From Paenibacillus sp. JJ-223 (GTDB lineage: Bacteria; Bacillota; Bacilli; Paenibacillales; Paenibacillaceae), in assembly GCF_927798175.1 (NCBI RefSeq), contig NZ_CAKMMP010000018.1:1-64000 (forward strand): DNA of 64,000 bases. The letters run 5' to 3'. A model generated the notes under the pieces. It was not told the DNA's origin and ran no database searches. It was given only the letters and a program-made list of their open reading frames with translations. This document shows positions 1 through 8,857 of the stretch, one piece after another. The position numbers and the translations under genes were made by a program. The stretch's first letter is position 1. Each line of letters starts with the position of its first letter.

Positions 1-49
1 GGGTACATCACTTGATGTGCGGATCGTTTTTCAATCCAAAGCAAAATCG

Positions 50-166
50 TTTGGTGGCGATGGCGGAGGGGTTCCACACGTTCCCATCCCGAACACGACT
101 GTTAAGCCCTCTAGCGCCGATGGTACTTGGACCGCAGGGTCCTGGGAGAGTAGGAAGCCGCCAAGC
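50..166 (+). rRNA. rrf: 5S ribosomal RNA
   Basis: About 117 nt. The 5' end TTTGGTGGC pairs with the 3' end GCCGCCAAG to form the closing helix, and the internal segments CCCATCCCGAACACG and GGGAGAGTAGG are the conserved loop regions of bacterial 5S rRNA. The window therefore opens in the 23S-5S spacer of an rRNA operon. No tRNA follows; two terminators do, so 5S is the last gene of the operon. Confidence 0.97.
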
Positions 167-170
167 GAAG

Positions 171-204
171 AACCACTGCCGATGTCATCGGCGGTGGTTT
201 TTTT
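171..204 (+). terminator. rRNA operon terminator 1
   Basis: AACCACTGCCGATG pairs with CATCGGCGGTGGTT (one G-T pair) and is followed by seven T. It starts 5 nt after the 5S rRNA. Confidence 0.93.
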
Positions 205-213
205 GTTTAAACT

Positions 214-247
214 AGCAGCCCAATAACTTAATTGGGCTGCTTTTTTT
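214..247 (+). terminator. rRNA operon terminator 2
   Basis: AGCAGCCCAAT / ATTGGGCTGCT, a perfect 11-bp stem with a 6-nt loop followed by T residues. It is in tandem with the first terminator, as expected for a strongly transcribed rRNA operon. From here to the FapR box (248-451) no gene or signal was recognised. Confidence 0.92.
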
Positions 248-451
248 ATTAAGAATCTTGTGCATCATTTGTTTTTGATGGAGCTGGACTCGGGCGTTGA
301 TCCTGTTCTGCAAACGGGTAATGCATGATCAGAGGCTCTTTAAGACATTACATATAATATTTATAAAGAGAACGTAATTTATCGTTGCTTCTTGGAATAG
401 GTAACAGTATTGTAATGCCAATATGGCATGACTAATTAATCGATGATAATT

Positions 452-468
452 TTAGTACCAGATACTAA
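452..468 (+). promoter_or_regulatory. FapR-type operator of fabH
   Basis: TTAGTACCAGATACTAA is a 17-bp imperfect palindrome (TTAGTA-N5-TACTAA) that closely matches the operator of FapR, the malonyl-CoA-responsive repressor of fatty acid and phospholipid genes in Firmicutes. It lies just upstream of the -10 element of fabH, where bound repressor would block RNA polymerase. The regulator gene itself is not in the window. Confidence 0.85.
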
Positions 469-475
469 TAGTTGG

Positions 476-484
476 TGCTATAAT
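476..484 (+). promoter_or_regulatory. extended -10 promoter of fabH
   Basis: TGCTATAAT is a consensus extended -10 hexamer, 30 nt before the start codon. The -35 position falls inside the FapR palindrome. Confidence 0.75.
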
Positions 485-513
485 AGTGAAAACACACTAA
501 CGGAGGTGCTAGC

Positions 514-1518
514 ATGTTGCAGTCAAAAGCTAAAATCACCGCATTTGGAACGTATGTCCCAGAGCGCATTCTGAGTAATGCGGATTTGGAAAAAATGGTC
601 GACACAAACGATGAATGGATCGTTCAGCGGACGGGCATGAGAGAGCGCCGCATCGCAGCTGAGGATCAATTTGTTTCGGACCTTGCCGTCAAAGCGGTGG
701 AGGATATGATTCAACGCTACGGGGCAGACGTTCAAGACGTAGATATGATTCTGGTGGCGACGAGCACGCCAGAGTATCCTTTTCCCAACACGGCTTCAAG
801 AATTCAGGCAAAACTAAATATTCCGCAGACAGGAGCGATGGATTTAAGCGCAGCATGCGCGGGTTTTGTATATGGTCTGCAACTGGCAGACAGCCTGATT
901 ACGAGCGGGATGTATCGCAAGGTGCTAGTGGTTGGCACGGAGACGTTATCGAAAATTACGGATTATACGGATCGTTCCACGTGCATTTTGTTTGGCGATG
1001 GGGCGGGGGCATTTTTGTTGGAACGGACCGAGGGGAAAGGAAATTCCCTTGCAGCGTTGTCCGGAACGCAGGGCGAAGGCGGCATACACGTTTATAGCAG
1101 CGGGCTCTCTTCCGAAATGGACGGCGTATCTCTTCAGGGGAATGGCAGTCTCGTGCAAAACGGCAGAGAGGTCTATAAATGGGCTGTGCGTCTGATCCCG
1201 GAACAATTGCCGAAATTGATTGCCAAAGCCGGATTGCAGGCAGAGCAAATCGACTGGTTCGTGCCCCACAGCGCTAACCTGAGAATGATCGAAGCGATGT
1301 GCGAGCGCGGCACGATTCCCATGGAACGTACGTTGACCAGTGCAGAATATCGGGGCAACACGTCGGCAGCTTCCATCCCGCTGGCCATCCAGCTTGCCGT
1401 GGATGCAGGGAAAGTAAAACAAGGACAGCGACTTGCTTTATTTGGATTTGGAGGCGGACTAACTTATGCTGGCCTTGTGGTGGAATGGGGAGTTCCTGAT
1501 TTGGCTCAGCAAAGCTAA
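514..1518 (+). CDS. fabH: beta-ketoacyl-ACP synthase III
   Basis: A 334-residue KAS III enzyme, the usual length. It condenses an acyl-CoA primer with malonyl-ACP to start fatty acid synthesis in the cytosol; in bacilli the primers are branched short-chain acyl-CoAs. The catalytic triad is visible as Cys115 (in SAACAGF), His252 (in VPHSANL) and Asn282 (in GNTSAAS). The C-terminal glycine-rich GFGGGLTYAG loop is present. The ATG has GGAGGTG 5 nt upstream. The gene is monocistronic, with its own FapR-controlled promoter and a terminator. Bacillus has two KAS III paralogues; this lone gene, away from other fab genes, could be either type. Confidence 0.93.
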   Translation: MLQSKAKITAFGTYVPERILSNADLEKMVDTNDEWIVQRTGMRERRIAAEDQFVSDLAVKAVEDMIQRYGADVQDVDMILVATSTPEYPFPNTASRIQAKLNIPQTGAMDLSAACAGFVYGLQLADSLITSGMYRKVLVVGTETLSKITDYTDRSTCILFGDGAGAFLLERTEGKGNSLAALSGTQGEGGIHVYSSGLSSEMDGVSLQGNGSLVQNGREVYKWAVRLIPEQLPKLIAKAGLQAEQIDWFVPHSANLRMIEAMCERGTIPMERTLTSAEYRGNTSAASIPLAIQLAVDAGKVKQGQRLALFGFGGGLTYAGLVVEWGVPDLAQQS

Positions 1519-1572
1519 AGGTTGCATTGATTCGAGGAAAAATGAGTGTTAATGATCAAACAATGGTCAACT

Positions 1573-1618
1573 AAAAAAGTACACTTCACTGTGTTAAGAG
1601 TGAGGTGTACTTTTTTTT
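1573..1618. terminator. bidirectional terminator between fabH and amidase
   Basis: An 18-bp stem (1573-1590 with 1599-1616, one G-T pair) flanked by an A run on the left and a T run on the right. It can stop both fabH and the convergent amidase gene. Confidence 0.9.
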
Positions 1619-1653
1619 ATGGAATGATTTTGTAATTAGTCCGTCATAACAGT

Positions 1654-3591
1654 TTATGGCGTGAATTTAGGTGCTTGGCGGTGGTGCGTTCCTTGCTCGT
1701 AGCTGTACGCCAGCTTGATCAGCGTACCTTCATCAAAGGCACGGCCAAGGAATTCCATACCTACGGGCAAACCTTCGCTGGTGAATCCGGCAGGCACGGT
1801 GATCGCCGGGAAGCCGGAGAATGGACTCAACCGGTTGTTGCCGCCGGAATTTTGTCCTTCGCCGATGACGCCCGCAGCTTGCGTGGATGTAGGATAAATG
1901 ATGGCATCCAGATGATGGTCGGCCATCACTTTCAACAAGGAATCGCGAGTCAGCTGCGTACGTTTCAGTACGATATCCTTGTATTCGGTCGTATCGAGCG
2001 TGGCTCGCGCATCTCTGGCTTTCATGGATTGCTCTTGGGACTTATCGAACTGACCGGAAGCGATGATCTCGGACAGGCTGTGGTAAGGAGCTTCGTCTCC
2101 CAACGATTCCAGATAGTCATTCAATTGGAATTTGAACTCGTATCCGCTAAGGCTCGGGTACTTGTTAATTTCCGCAAGGTTCGGAATTTGGATCGGCACA
2201 GCCGTCGCACCCAGCGGCTCCAGTTCTGCCACGGCATGGTTGATGACGTCGGCCACTTCTTTTTCCTCGGCTTTGGTGCTAGGAATCAGCTCGGTGGCTA
2301 CGCCGATGCGTGCACCCTTCAACCCGTTCACATCCAGATAATCCGTGTAGCTGGAAGGAATACGGCCGACGCTGTACGCTGTGGCCGAGTCTTTTTTGTC
2401 ATAGCCGACCGTGGCGTCAAGCATGATCGCAGCATCGCTGACGGTGCGTGCCATCGGGCCGCCCACATCCTGGGTCAGCGCAAGCGGAATGATGCCGTCG
2501 CGGCTGGACAAGCCGATCGTTGGACGAATGCCGACCAGGCTGTTGAAGCTGGATGGGATCCGAATGGAACCGCCCGTGTCGGTACCCAGTCCGGCTGCGG
2601 CAAAGTTCGCGGCAATGGCTGCGCCCGTACCGCCGCTGGAACCGCCCGGATAGTGATCCAGTGCATAAGGATTCAGCGTTTGTCCGCCAAGCGAGCTGGA
2701 GGTGGTGATGCCAAAGGCGAATTCATGCAGGTTGGTTTTGCCCAAAATGATGGCCCCGGCATCTTTCAAACGTTTGACTTGCTCCGCATCCGTCGAAGGC
2801 ACGGAATCTTTCAGGCAAAGGCAGCCCGCGGTTGTCGGCATGTCGTTGGTATCGAAGTTGTCTTTGACCAGCACCGGTATGCCGTGCAGCGGTCCGCGTG
2901 CGCCCTTCGTTGCGCGCTCCTCATCTAGAGCTTCGGCGATGTTCAGCGCTTCCGGATTCAGCGTCAACACGGCTTTGAGGCTGACGCCTTGATCATCGTA
3001 TTTTTCGATCCGGTCCAGATACTTCTGAACCAGCTCTTTGGAGGTGATTTTTCCCTGCGTCATGGCAGCCTGAATCTCAGTAATCGTGGCTTCTTCCAGG
3101 ACAAAAGGTTTGATGTAGTCATAAATGCGGTCTTTCAAGACGGCAACGTCATTTTCCGTTAATACCGCATTGGGCAGAAACAAGGATTCGGTGTACCCTT
3201 TCATCAGGCCCGCCTGGTTCAGGGCGCTTACGGCGCCAGCATAATCTGCATCATCCGGTACGTCCTTGAACGTCTCGGTCGCAGGCTCCAGCTTCAGCCA
3301 TTGTTGCAGCGCCTTTGCCGCGTCCTTGCGTTTGACGGTTGTGCCCATAGGCGTGTGCATGGAAAAAGGAACGCCTGCAAGTGTTGCGGCTTCTTCCATC
3401 GCTTTCACAAAGGCTGCTGCCGTAGCAGGAGCTTTCCCAGCCGTTGCTGCTGCTGTTTTGCCCGCAGGTACGGTTGTGCTGGCCGCTGCCGCTGCCGATG
3501 GAGCCGGGCTTCCAAAACCGGTGGCGAGCACTGCGCCTGCAAGAAGCAAGGCTCCTGTTTTTTTCATCATGGCTGATTGTTGATAACTCAT
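1654..3591 (-). CDS. secreted amidase-signature hydrolase with SLH-like module
   Basis: 645 residues. The N terminus is a signal peptide (charged start, hydrophobic core about 12-25, Ala-rich cleavage region near 36). Residues about 108-150 (FKDVPDDADYAGAV... then LMKGY...FLPNAVLTENDVA) resemble one S-layer-homology repeat. Residues about 170-640 form an amidase-signature domain with the Lys243 - cis-Ser318 (GGSSGG) - Ser342 (TDTGGS) triad, in the spacing known for fatty acid amide hydrolase and GatA relatives. It is not the GatA subunit of the aminoacyl-tRNA amidotransferase, since it is exported and has no gatB or gatC beside it. The natural amide substrate is unknown; the single SLH-like repeat suggests loose cell-wall association (inference). 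GGGAG precedes the ATG. Confidence 0.87.
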   Translation of the reverse strand: MSYQQSAMMKKTGALLLAGAVLATGFGSPAPSAAAAASTTVPAGKTAAATAGKAPATAAAFVKAMEEAATLAGVPFSMHTPMGTTVKRKDAAKALQQWLKLEPATETFKDVPDDADYAGAVSALNQAGLMKGYTESLFLPNAVLTENDVAVLKDRIYDYIKPFVLEEATITEIQAAMTQGKITSKELVQKYLDRIEKYDDQGVSLKAVLTLNPEALNIAEALDEERATKGARGPLHGIPVLVKDNFDTNDMPTTAGCLCLKDSVPSTDAEQVKRLKDAGAIILGKTNLHEFAFGITTSSSLGGQTLNPYALDHYPGGSSGGTGAAIAANFAAAGLGTDTGGSIRIPSSFNSLVGIRPTIGLSSRDGIIPLALTQDVGGPMARTVSDAAIMLDATVGYDKKDSATAYSVGRIPSSYTDYLDVNGLKGARIGVATELIPSTKAEEKEVADVINHAVAELEPLGATAVPIQIPNLAEINKYPSLSGYEFKFQLNDYLESLGDEAPYHSLSEIIASGQFDKSQEQSMKARDARATLDTTEYKDIVLKRTQLTRDSLLKVMADHHLDAIIYPTSTQAAGVIGEGQNSGGNNRLSPFSGFPAITVPAGFTSEGLPVGMEFLGRAFDEGTLIKLAYSYEQGTHHRQAPKFTP

Positions 3592-3671
3592 GCCTTCACG
3601 CTCCCTTTTCTGAAAAAATCTGAAGATGTGCGATGGATCGGTGATCTATTTATTGATCCATTCTAATTATA

Positions 3672-3816
3672 TGTTAGATATTCTAACAACATTTATATTT
3701 ATTCAAAAAAACGCATACATAATGTTGTTTAATCTGTCATTCTTCGAATAGCTTTGATTCTCTTTCACCTAAAATAAAGTTGGGATTCGCTGATATTTGT
3801 AATGTTATCTAACATT
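3672..3816. promoter_or_regulatory. two TGTTA...TAACA palindromes in the amidase-topB intergenic region
   Basis: The 368-bp gap between these divergent genes is A/T-rich. It holds TGTTAG-N5-CTAACA at 3672-3688 and AATGTTATCTAACATT, a perfect 7-2-7 palindrome, at 3801-3816. The second overlaps a possible topB -10 (TGTTAT at 3803-3808, with TTGGGA at 3780-3785, 17-bp spacing). Shared half-sites suggest one dimeric regulator, whose identity is unknown. Confidence 0.45.
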
Positions 3817-3959
3817 ATAGTGGTGGTAAAAATTTAGGAGATTGGAATAAGGAGAAGATGAGGAGGCAGACGGATGTTGTGAAATGTTATAATGGACAGG
3901 ATGGGAAAAACACGCCCCGAACGGGGAATTATGTGCTTCACGGGAAAGGAAGAGATCGA

Positions 3960-6089
3960 TTGAAAACGTTGGTGCTCGCAGAAAAGCCTTCTGTCGCACG
4001 CGAGATTGCCCGAGTAATGGGCGCGCGTGATAAACATAAAAGTTACTTCGAAGGTCCGAAATATATCGTAACCTGGGCGCTGGGCCATCTGGTCGGCCTA
4101 GCCGAGCCGGAGGATTACGACAAAAAGTATGCCACCTGGAATCTGGAGGATCTGCCGATTCTGCCGGAACGCGCCAAGCTGAAGGTGCTCAAGGAGACGA
4201 ACCATCAGTACAAAGCGGTGCAGCAGCTCATGAAACGCCAGGATGTCGGCGAATTGATCGTTGCCACCGATGCCGCGCGGGAAGGGGAACTGCTGGCCCG
4301 CTGGATCATGCAGATGGCGCAGTGGAAAAAGCCGTTCAAACGGCTGTGGATTTCCTCCCAGACCGATAAGGCGATCAAGGAAGGTTTCGCTTCGCTGAAG
4401 CCGGGCAGCCAGTTCGACCGTCTCTATGAGTCTGCGCGCTGCCGGGCCGAGGCTGACTGGATGATCGGGCTCAACGTGACGCGCGCATTGACTTGCCGCT
4501 TCAATGCCCAATTGTCCGCAGGCCGGGTACAGACGCCAACGCTGGGTATGATTATGGACCGCGAAAATGAAATCAACCGATTCCGTTCCGAGGAATATGA
4601 GACGTTGACCGCGGACATGGGCGGTTTCCAAGCGACGTGGAGAGCTTCGGGCGGGGACGCGCGCATTTTCGACAAACAGCAGACCCAAGCGCTCAAGAAA
4701 CGGGTTGAAGGCCGAGCCGGTGTGATTGCCCAAGTCAAAAAGAGCGAAAAAGTCGAGCCGCATCCGCTGGCTTACGACCTGACCGAACTTCAAAGGGATG
4801 CCAACCGGAAATACGGTTTCTCGGCCAAGCAAACCTCCAACGTGCTTCAACGCCTGTACGAGCAGCACAAACTGGTGACATATCCGCGGACGGACAGCCG
4901 TTACTTGACTTCGGATATGGCCGGCACGCTCAAGGAGCGTTTGGAGAGCGTGGCGGTGGGGCCTTATGCCGCGCTGGCTCGTCCTCTTTTGCGCAAAAGC
5001 TTGAATCTGACCAAACGCATCGTGGACGACAGCAAAGTGACGGATCACCATGCCATTATCCCGACGGAACAGACAGTGCTGCTCAACCAGCTGAACCCGG
5101 AGGAACGCAAGCTGTACGATCTGATCGTGCGCCGTTACATCAGCCTGTTCTACCCTGCGGCTAAATACGATTCGGTGGCAGTGACGGTAAAGGTTGGCGA
5201 GGATTCCTTCCATGTGAAAGGAACGACCGTGAAGGATAGCGGTTGGCGCGAAGTCTACGGGTCCGATTATACGGACGACGAAGACGAATCGGCGGACGAT
5301 TCGCTGGACCAGGAGCGTGCGCTTCTGCCGGAGGTGCACCAGGGCCAGAGCGTGACGATCCAGCGCTGCCACATCAAAAGCGGGCGCACCATGCCTCCGA
5401 AACGGTACACGGAAGCCGCGCTGCTGGCGCAGATGGAAAAACACGGACTCGGCACGCCGGCTACGCGCGCGGACATTATCGAGAAGCTGGTCAGCTCCGA
5501 CACCATCGATCGCCAAGGCAACAGCCTGCACCCGACAGGCAAGGGCAAACAGCTGATCGAACTTGCTGCGCCGCAACTGCGCACGCCTGAGCTGACCGCC
5601 CGTTGGGAAGCCGAATTGGAGCGCATCGCGAGGGGACAAGGCAAGCCCGAGCCTTTCCTGCAGGGCATCCGTACGATGGCACGGGAGCTTGTATCGACCG
5701 TCAAGGGGAGCCAAGCCGAGTACAAACCGCATAACGTGTCAAACAGCCACTGCCCGGACTGTAATGCAAGGTTGCTGGAGAAGAAGGGCAAGCGGGGAAG
5801 GTTCCTCGTTTGTCCGACAGAGGATTGCGGTTATCGCCGTTCGGCAGAGAAACAGCTGTCCAATCGCCGTTGTCCGCAGTGCCACAAAAAGATGGAGCTG
5901 AAGGAAGGCAAAGCGGGAATGTTCGTGCGCTGCCTGCCTTGCGGCATTACCGAGGTGCTGGACAAGGACAAGAAACATGTGAACAAGCGCGAGCAGCAGA
6001 AGCTGGTGAAGCAGTATTCCAAACAGGAGAGCCTGGGCTCGAACCTTGGCGACCTGCTGAAAGCAGCGCTGGAGAAAAAGGGCGAATAG
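3960..6089 (+). CDS. topB: DNA topoisomerase III
   Basis: A type IA topoisomerase that relaxes and decatenates DNA through a 5'-phosphotyrosine intermediate. The best start is TTG at 3960, with AAGGA 9 nt upstream, giving 709 residues that begin KTLVLAEKPS, the family's usual N terminus; an in-frame start at 3858 would add 34 unconserved residues. The Toprim domain covers about 1-130 (KPSVAR; VATDAAREGE with the metal-binding acidic residues). The catalytic Tyr308 is in TYPRTDS. The C terminus (about 600-675) has two zinc-ribbon-like Cys sets, CPDC...CPTEDC and CPQC...CLPC. It is transcribed alone, convergent with the AraC gene. Confidence 0.94.
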   Translation: MKTLVLAEKPSVAREIARVMGARDKHKSYFEGPKYIVTWALGHLVGLAEPEDYDKKYATWNLEDLPILPERAKLKVLKETNHQYKAVQQLMKRQDVGELIVATDAAREGELLARWIMQMAQWKKPFKRLWISSQTDKAIKEGFASLKPGSQFDRLYESARCRAEADWMIGLNVTRALTCRFNAQLSAGRVQTPTLGMIMDRENEINRFRSEEYETLTADMGGFQATWRASGGDARIFDKQQTQALKKRVEGRAGVIAQVKKSEKVEPHPLAYDLTELQRDANRKYGFSAKQTSNVLQRLYEQHKLVTYPRTDSRYLTSDMAGTLKERLESVAVGPYAALARPLLRKSLNLTKRIVDDSKVTDHHAIIPTEQTVLLNQLNPEERKLYDLIVRRYISLFYPAAKYDSVAVTVKVGEDSFHVKGTTVKDSGWREVYGSDYTDDEDESADDSLDQERALLPEVHQGQSVTIQRCHIKSGRTMPPKRYTEAALLAQMEKHGLGTPATRADIIEKLVSSDTIDRQGNSLHPTGKGKQLIELAAPQLRTPELTARWEAELERIARGQGKPEPFLQGIRTMARELVSTVKGSQAEYKPHNVSNSHCPDCNARLLEKKGKRGRFLVCPTEDCGYRRSAEKQLSNRRCPQCHKKMELKEGKAGMFVRCLPCGITEVLDKDKKHVNKREQQKLVKQYSKQESLGSNLGDLLKAALEKKGE

Positions 6090-6159
6090 GTTTTAGACTA
6101 GACGCGGATCTACGCTCTTGGCCCAATAGGATGCATGATGCGGTCGGCCGCATTCGCCG

Positions 6160-7344
6160 TCAGGACGTTCTGGCGGCAAAGCGGTCGCGGTATTGTTTCG
6201 GCGTGACGCCTGCATGCTTTTTGAATATTTTAATGAAATAACTTTGGTCGTGGAAGTTCAACAGGGGATAAATCTCGCTGAGACGATAGTCGGTAAAAAC
6301 GATTAAATGTTTCGCTTCTTCAATCCGCTGTTTTTGAATGAACGTCTTGAGAGCCTCTCCCGTCTCGTCCTTGAATTTCCTGGACAGATAGGAGGGGCTC
6401 ATTTTGACATGCGCTGCCAGTGTGCCTAAATCGAGGTCCTCATACAAATGCTCAAGAACATACTCCTGGCACATCAGGATATCCCTGGAAAAATGGGCTC
6501 GCTGAACGCGTTCCACCCGTTCCGTGAATTCAAGCAGGATCTGTTCCAACACAGGCTGAATGGAATCGATGTGAGGCATGCTTTCCACGTATTGAATGAA
6601 CGTGTCGCTAAGCGTCAGTGCCACTTCCGAATACAATCCCCCCTCAATCGCTGCACGGGTGCCCATCGTAATGGCCGCGATGATGAGGTTTTTTTTGCTG
6701 CGCAAATTGTCGGTTTTGGACAAGGTCCCATAGATTCCGTCCATGTTCACATGCTGGTTCAAGTAACGGAGCATCTTGACTTTGTTCCCCAGACGGATTT
6801 GTTCGAAAATCTTTTTCTCTGCCAGATAGGACTTATGGTAAAGGCTGTTCTCCCTTTGTTCCATGAGCGATATCTCGAGCGCATCCGCTTTGTGTTCTTC
6901 GTTCGGAAGCTGATCGTCCTCCAGTCTTTCGTTGTACAGAAGATAGTGCAATAGCGATGCGGTATGGATCAGTTGTCCGGGATCGGGCGGCTGCAATATT
7001 GCAGGCTCCAGGTGCTGGTCCATCGGATGAGGGTCCAAAAACTTGCGATAATTGGGCCACAGGATGAGACGGCCCTCGCCCATTTCGTGAGTGGTTAGGG
7101 GCATGACGATCATTTGATCCGCCTGATTGTTGATATTCACCAATTGTATCGGTTTCCGGAACTGGACGGATTGGATGGAGTGCAGCAGATCGGCAGGCGC
7201 CTTCTTCAGGTTCGAACGGGAAATGCGAAACCCGCCAAAAGACCACAGCTCATCCGAGCCGGGATACATATAAAAGACGGGAACGCGAGTGGCGTTTGCA
7301 ACCAATTGAGAGGCCTGTTCAAGGGAAGTGATGGAGATCGGCAT
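6160..7344 (-). CDS. AraC-family transcriptional regulator
   Basis: 394 residues. The last 100 residues form the double helix-turn-helix of the AraC family (LGTLAAHVKMSPSYLSRKFK, then the second HTH LSEIYPLLNFHDQSYFIKIF and GVTPKQYRDRF). The roughly 290-residue N-terminal part has no recognised fold but resembles sensor regions of Paenibacillus AraC regulators. AGGAGG precedes the ATG. It is divergent from the ROK kinase gene with a 228-bp intergenic region, so it may control that gene (inference). The ligand is unknown. Confidence 0.87.
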   Translation of the reverse strand: MPISITSLEQASQLVANATRVPVFYMYPGSDELWSFGGFRISRSNLKKAPADLLHSIQSVQFRKPIQLVNINNQADQMIVMPLTTHEMGEGRLILWPNYRKFLDPHPMDQHLEPAILQPPDPGQLIHTASLLHYLLYNERLEDDQLPNEEHKADALEISLMEQRENSLYHKSYLAEKKIFEQIRLGNKVKMLRYLNQHVNMDGIYGTLSKTDNLRSKKNLIIAAITMGTRAAIEGGLYSEVALTLSDTFIQYVESMPHIDSIQPVLEQILLEFTERVERVQRAHFSRDILMCQEYVLEHLYEDLDLGTLAAHVKMSPSYLSRKFKDETGEALKTFIQKQRIEEAKHLIVFTDYRLSEIYPLLNFHDQSYFIKIFKKHAGVTPKQYRDRFAARTS

Positions 7345-7409
7345 AAGATTAGAGCCTCCTTGTATGCACGAAGTCGAAAAAACACCTTTTTTCGCAAATA
7401 AATACCATA

Positions 7410-7438
7410 AATATAAGAGAGATCATTTTATATTTCAA
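7410..7438 (-). promoter_or_regulatory. sigma-A promoter of the AraC-type regulator
   Basis: On the minus strand TTGAAA, a 17-nt spacer and TATATT, ending 66 nt before the ATG at 7344. Confidence 0.6.
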
Positions 7439-7572
7439 GGGGACGTGCCATGAAGGTTTGGATGTAAAGCCAACCTTGGATATCCGTGTGCAACAGTTTG
7501 CATGATATGACTTAAGAGATAAGTGATAAGTACCTTTTGAGCCTTGAACTTAAATGCGGGGAGTCGATAAAG

Positions 7573-8490
7573 ATGTATTTGGTTGTGGACATTGGCGGTA
7601 CATTCGTGAAATATGCGTTGATGAGTTCCGGAGGGGAAATCCTGCATAAAGATAAACGCCATGTGGGCAGAACAAACCTGCAGGAGCTGGAAGATGTGTT
7701 ATATTCGGTAATTGACGCACAGGACCTGTCCGACATTAAGGGCATCGCCCTGAGCTGTCCGGGAACGGTCGATGTGGATACGGGCGTCATCTACCACGGG
7801 GGCAGCTTTCCGTTTTTGCATGAAGTGAATTTGCGGAAAATGATTCATGATCGATACGGAATCGAAGTATCCATCGAAAACGACGGCAAATGCGCGGCCC
7901 TGGCCGAGCTGTGGCTCGGCAGCGTCCGCCATGTGAGCAATTCGATCGTGCTTGTCCTGGGCAGCGGCATCGGTGCGGGGATCATCGTGGACGGCAAACT
8001 GCATCGGGGAGCGAACCTGTCTGCCGGAGAAGTCAGTTACATCATGAGCGACGTGGCTCCGGTAACGCGGGAGGCGACGTATTTTGGCCTGGAATGCTCG
8101 GCGGTGGAAATGGTGCGTACCATCGGCATGATGAAAGGGTTGGAAGACCCGACGGATGGCGAAGCCGTGTTTGAATTCATTGTGAACAAAGACCCTGAAG
8201 CGGCAAAAGTTTTTGATAACTACTGCCTGAACGTGGCTGCACAGATCATGAATTTGCAATATGTCCTTGATCCGGACCTGTTTGCCATCGGGGGCGGAAT
8301 CAGTGCCCAGCCTATCCTTATCGAGCGCATTCGGTGGGGTATCGACGAAATCAAACGAATCAACCCGTTCCATATGGCAAATCCCCAAATTACGGCCTGC
8401 GCATTCAGAAACGATGCCAATCTGTATGGAGCATTATATCATTTCATCGTGCAAAGGGATCTGAAGACGCGCAGCGCTCGGACATCATAA
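7573..8490 (+). CDS. ROK-family sugar kinase
   Basis: 305 residues starting at the ATG at 7573, with GGGGAG 9 nt upstream; an in-frame TTG at 7537 would add 12 residues. ROK proteins phosphorylate glucose, N-acyl hexosamines or beta-glucosides, or act as repressors. There is no N-terminal helix-turn-helix, so this is an enzyme. The phosphate-binding DIGGT is at 6-10, the catalytic Asp104 is in ENDGKCAA, and GSGIGAGII and GGGIS provide the nucleotide-binding loops. The usual Cys cluster of the ROK zinc site is not evident. The neighbouring divergent AraC regulator suggests induction by a sugar. The substrate cannot be read from sequence; beta-glucoside kinase or glucokinase-like is possible. 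Confidence 0.87.
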   Translation: MYLVVDIGGTFVKYALMSSGGEILHKDKRHVGRTNLQELEDVLYSVIDAQDLSDIKGIALSCPGTVDVDTGVIYHGGSFPFLHEVNLRKMIHDRYGIEVSIENDGKCAALAELWLGSVRHVSNSIVLVLGSGIGAGIIVDGKLHRGANLSAGEVSYIMSDVAPVTREATYFGLECSAVEMVRTIGMMKGLEDPTDGEAVFEFIVNKDPEAAKVFDNYCLNVAAQIMNLQYVLDPDLFAIGGGISAQPILIERIRWGIDEIKRINPFHMANPQITACAFRNDANLYGALYHFIVQRDLKTRSARTS

Positions 8491-8603
8491 CGCGTCGTTC
8501 GGAACTGGACGGGCTCAGGATAACGCAGCGGGGAGCACTGGCCAGAACGTCTGAATAAGTTACCTCTTTTTCAGGAAACGTAACGGTGGGAGGTGACTTG
8601 CAA

Positions 8604-8741
8604 ATGCCGTATCATAAGCCGGAAAAGATTCATAATCAGCAAAACAAAGACAGTATTAAGGAAGAAAGCATCGGTGCGCGCCCGCAAAAAGCAGGCAAGA
8701 GAGTGCCCAGCCTGAACGGGATCCCGAAACAGGAATCCTAG
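8604..8741 (+). CDS. small basic hydrophilic protein (45 aa)
   Basis: An ATG with GGGAGGTGA 8 nt upstream opens a 45-codon frame beginning MPYHKPEKIHNQQNKDSIKE and ending in PSLNGIPKQES. It is Lys/Gln/Asn-rich with no hydrophobic segment or cysteine. Its size and composition recall small spore-associated proteins of bacilli, but no family was recognised. The strong ribosome-binding site and good codon use are the support. Confidence 0.6.
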   Translation: MPYHKPEKIHNQQNKDSIKEESIGARPQKAGKRVPSLNGIPKQES

Positions 8742-8857
8742 GATTGCATCTCGCGGCTCATCGGCTGCCCGTAAAAAGGAGAGGTCAAGCTTTGTAGTTT
8801 GGCCTTTCCGGGATTATAATGAGGGTACAGGGAGATGTCCCGGGTTAGGGGGGCCGC

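Noticed and set aside
12..226. Two overlapping open frames of 67 and 69 codons
   Set aside because: They lie across the 5S rRNA and its terminator.
4098..5732. Antisense frame of 544 codons opposite topB
   Set aside because: A shadow of topB caused by G/C at third codon positions; no ribosome-binding site and no recognisable domain. The same holds for long antisense frames opposite purK, purB, purL, purF, purM, purH and purD.
6138..6153. ATGCGG-TCGG-CCGCAT hairpin as terminator between topB and the AraC gene
   Set aside because: A short 6-bp stem without a T run on either side, lying just beyond the AraC stop codon.
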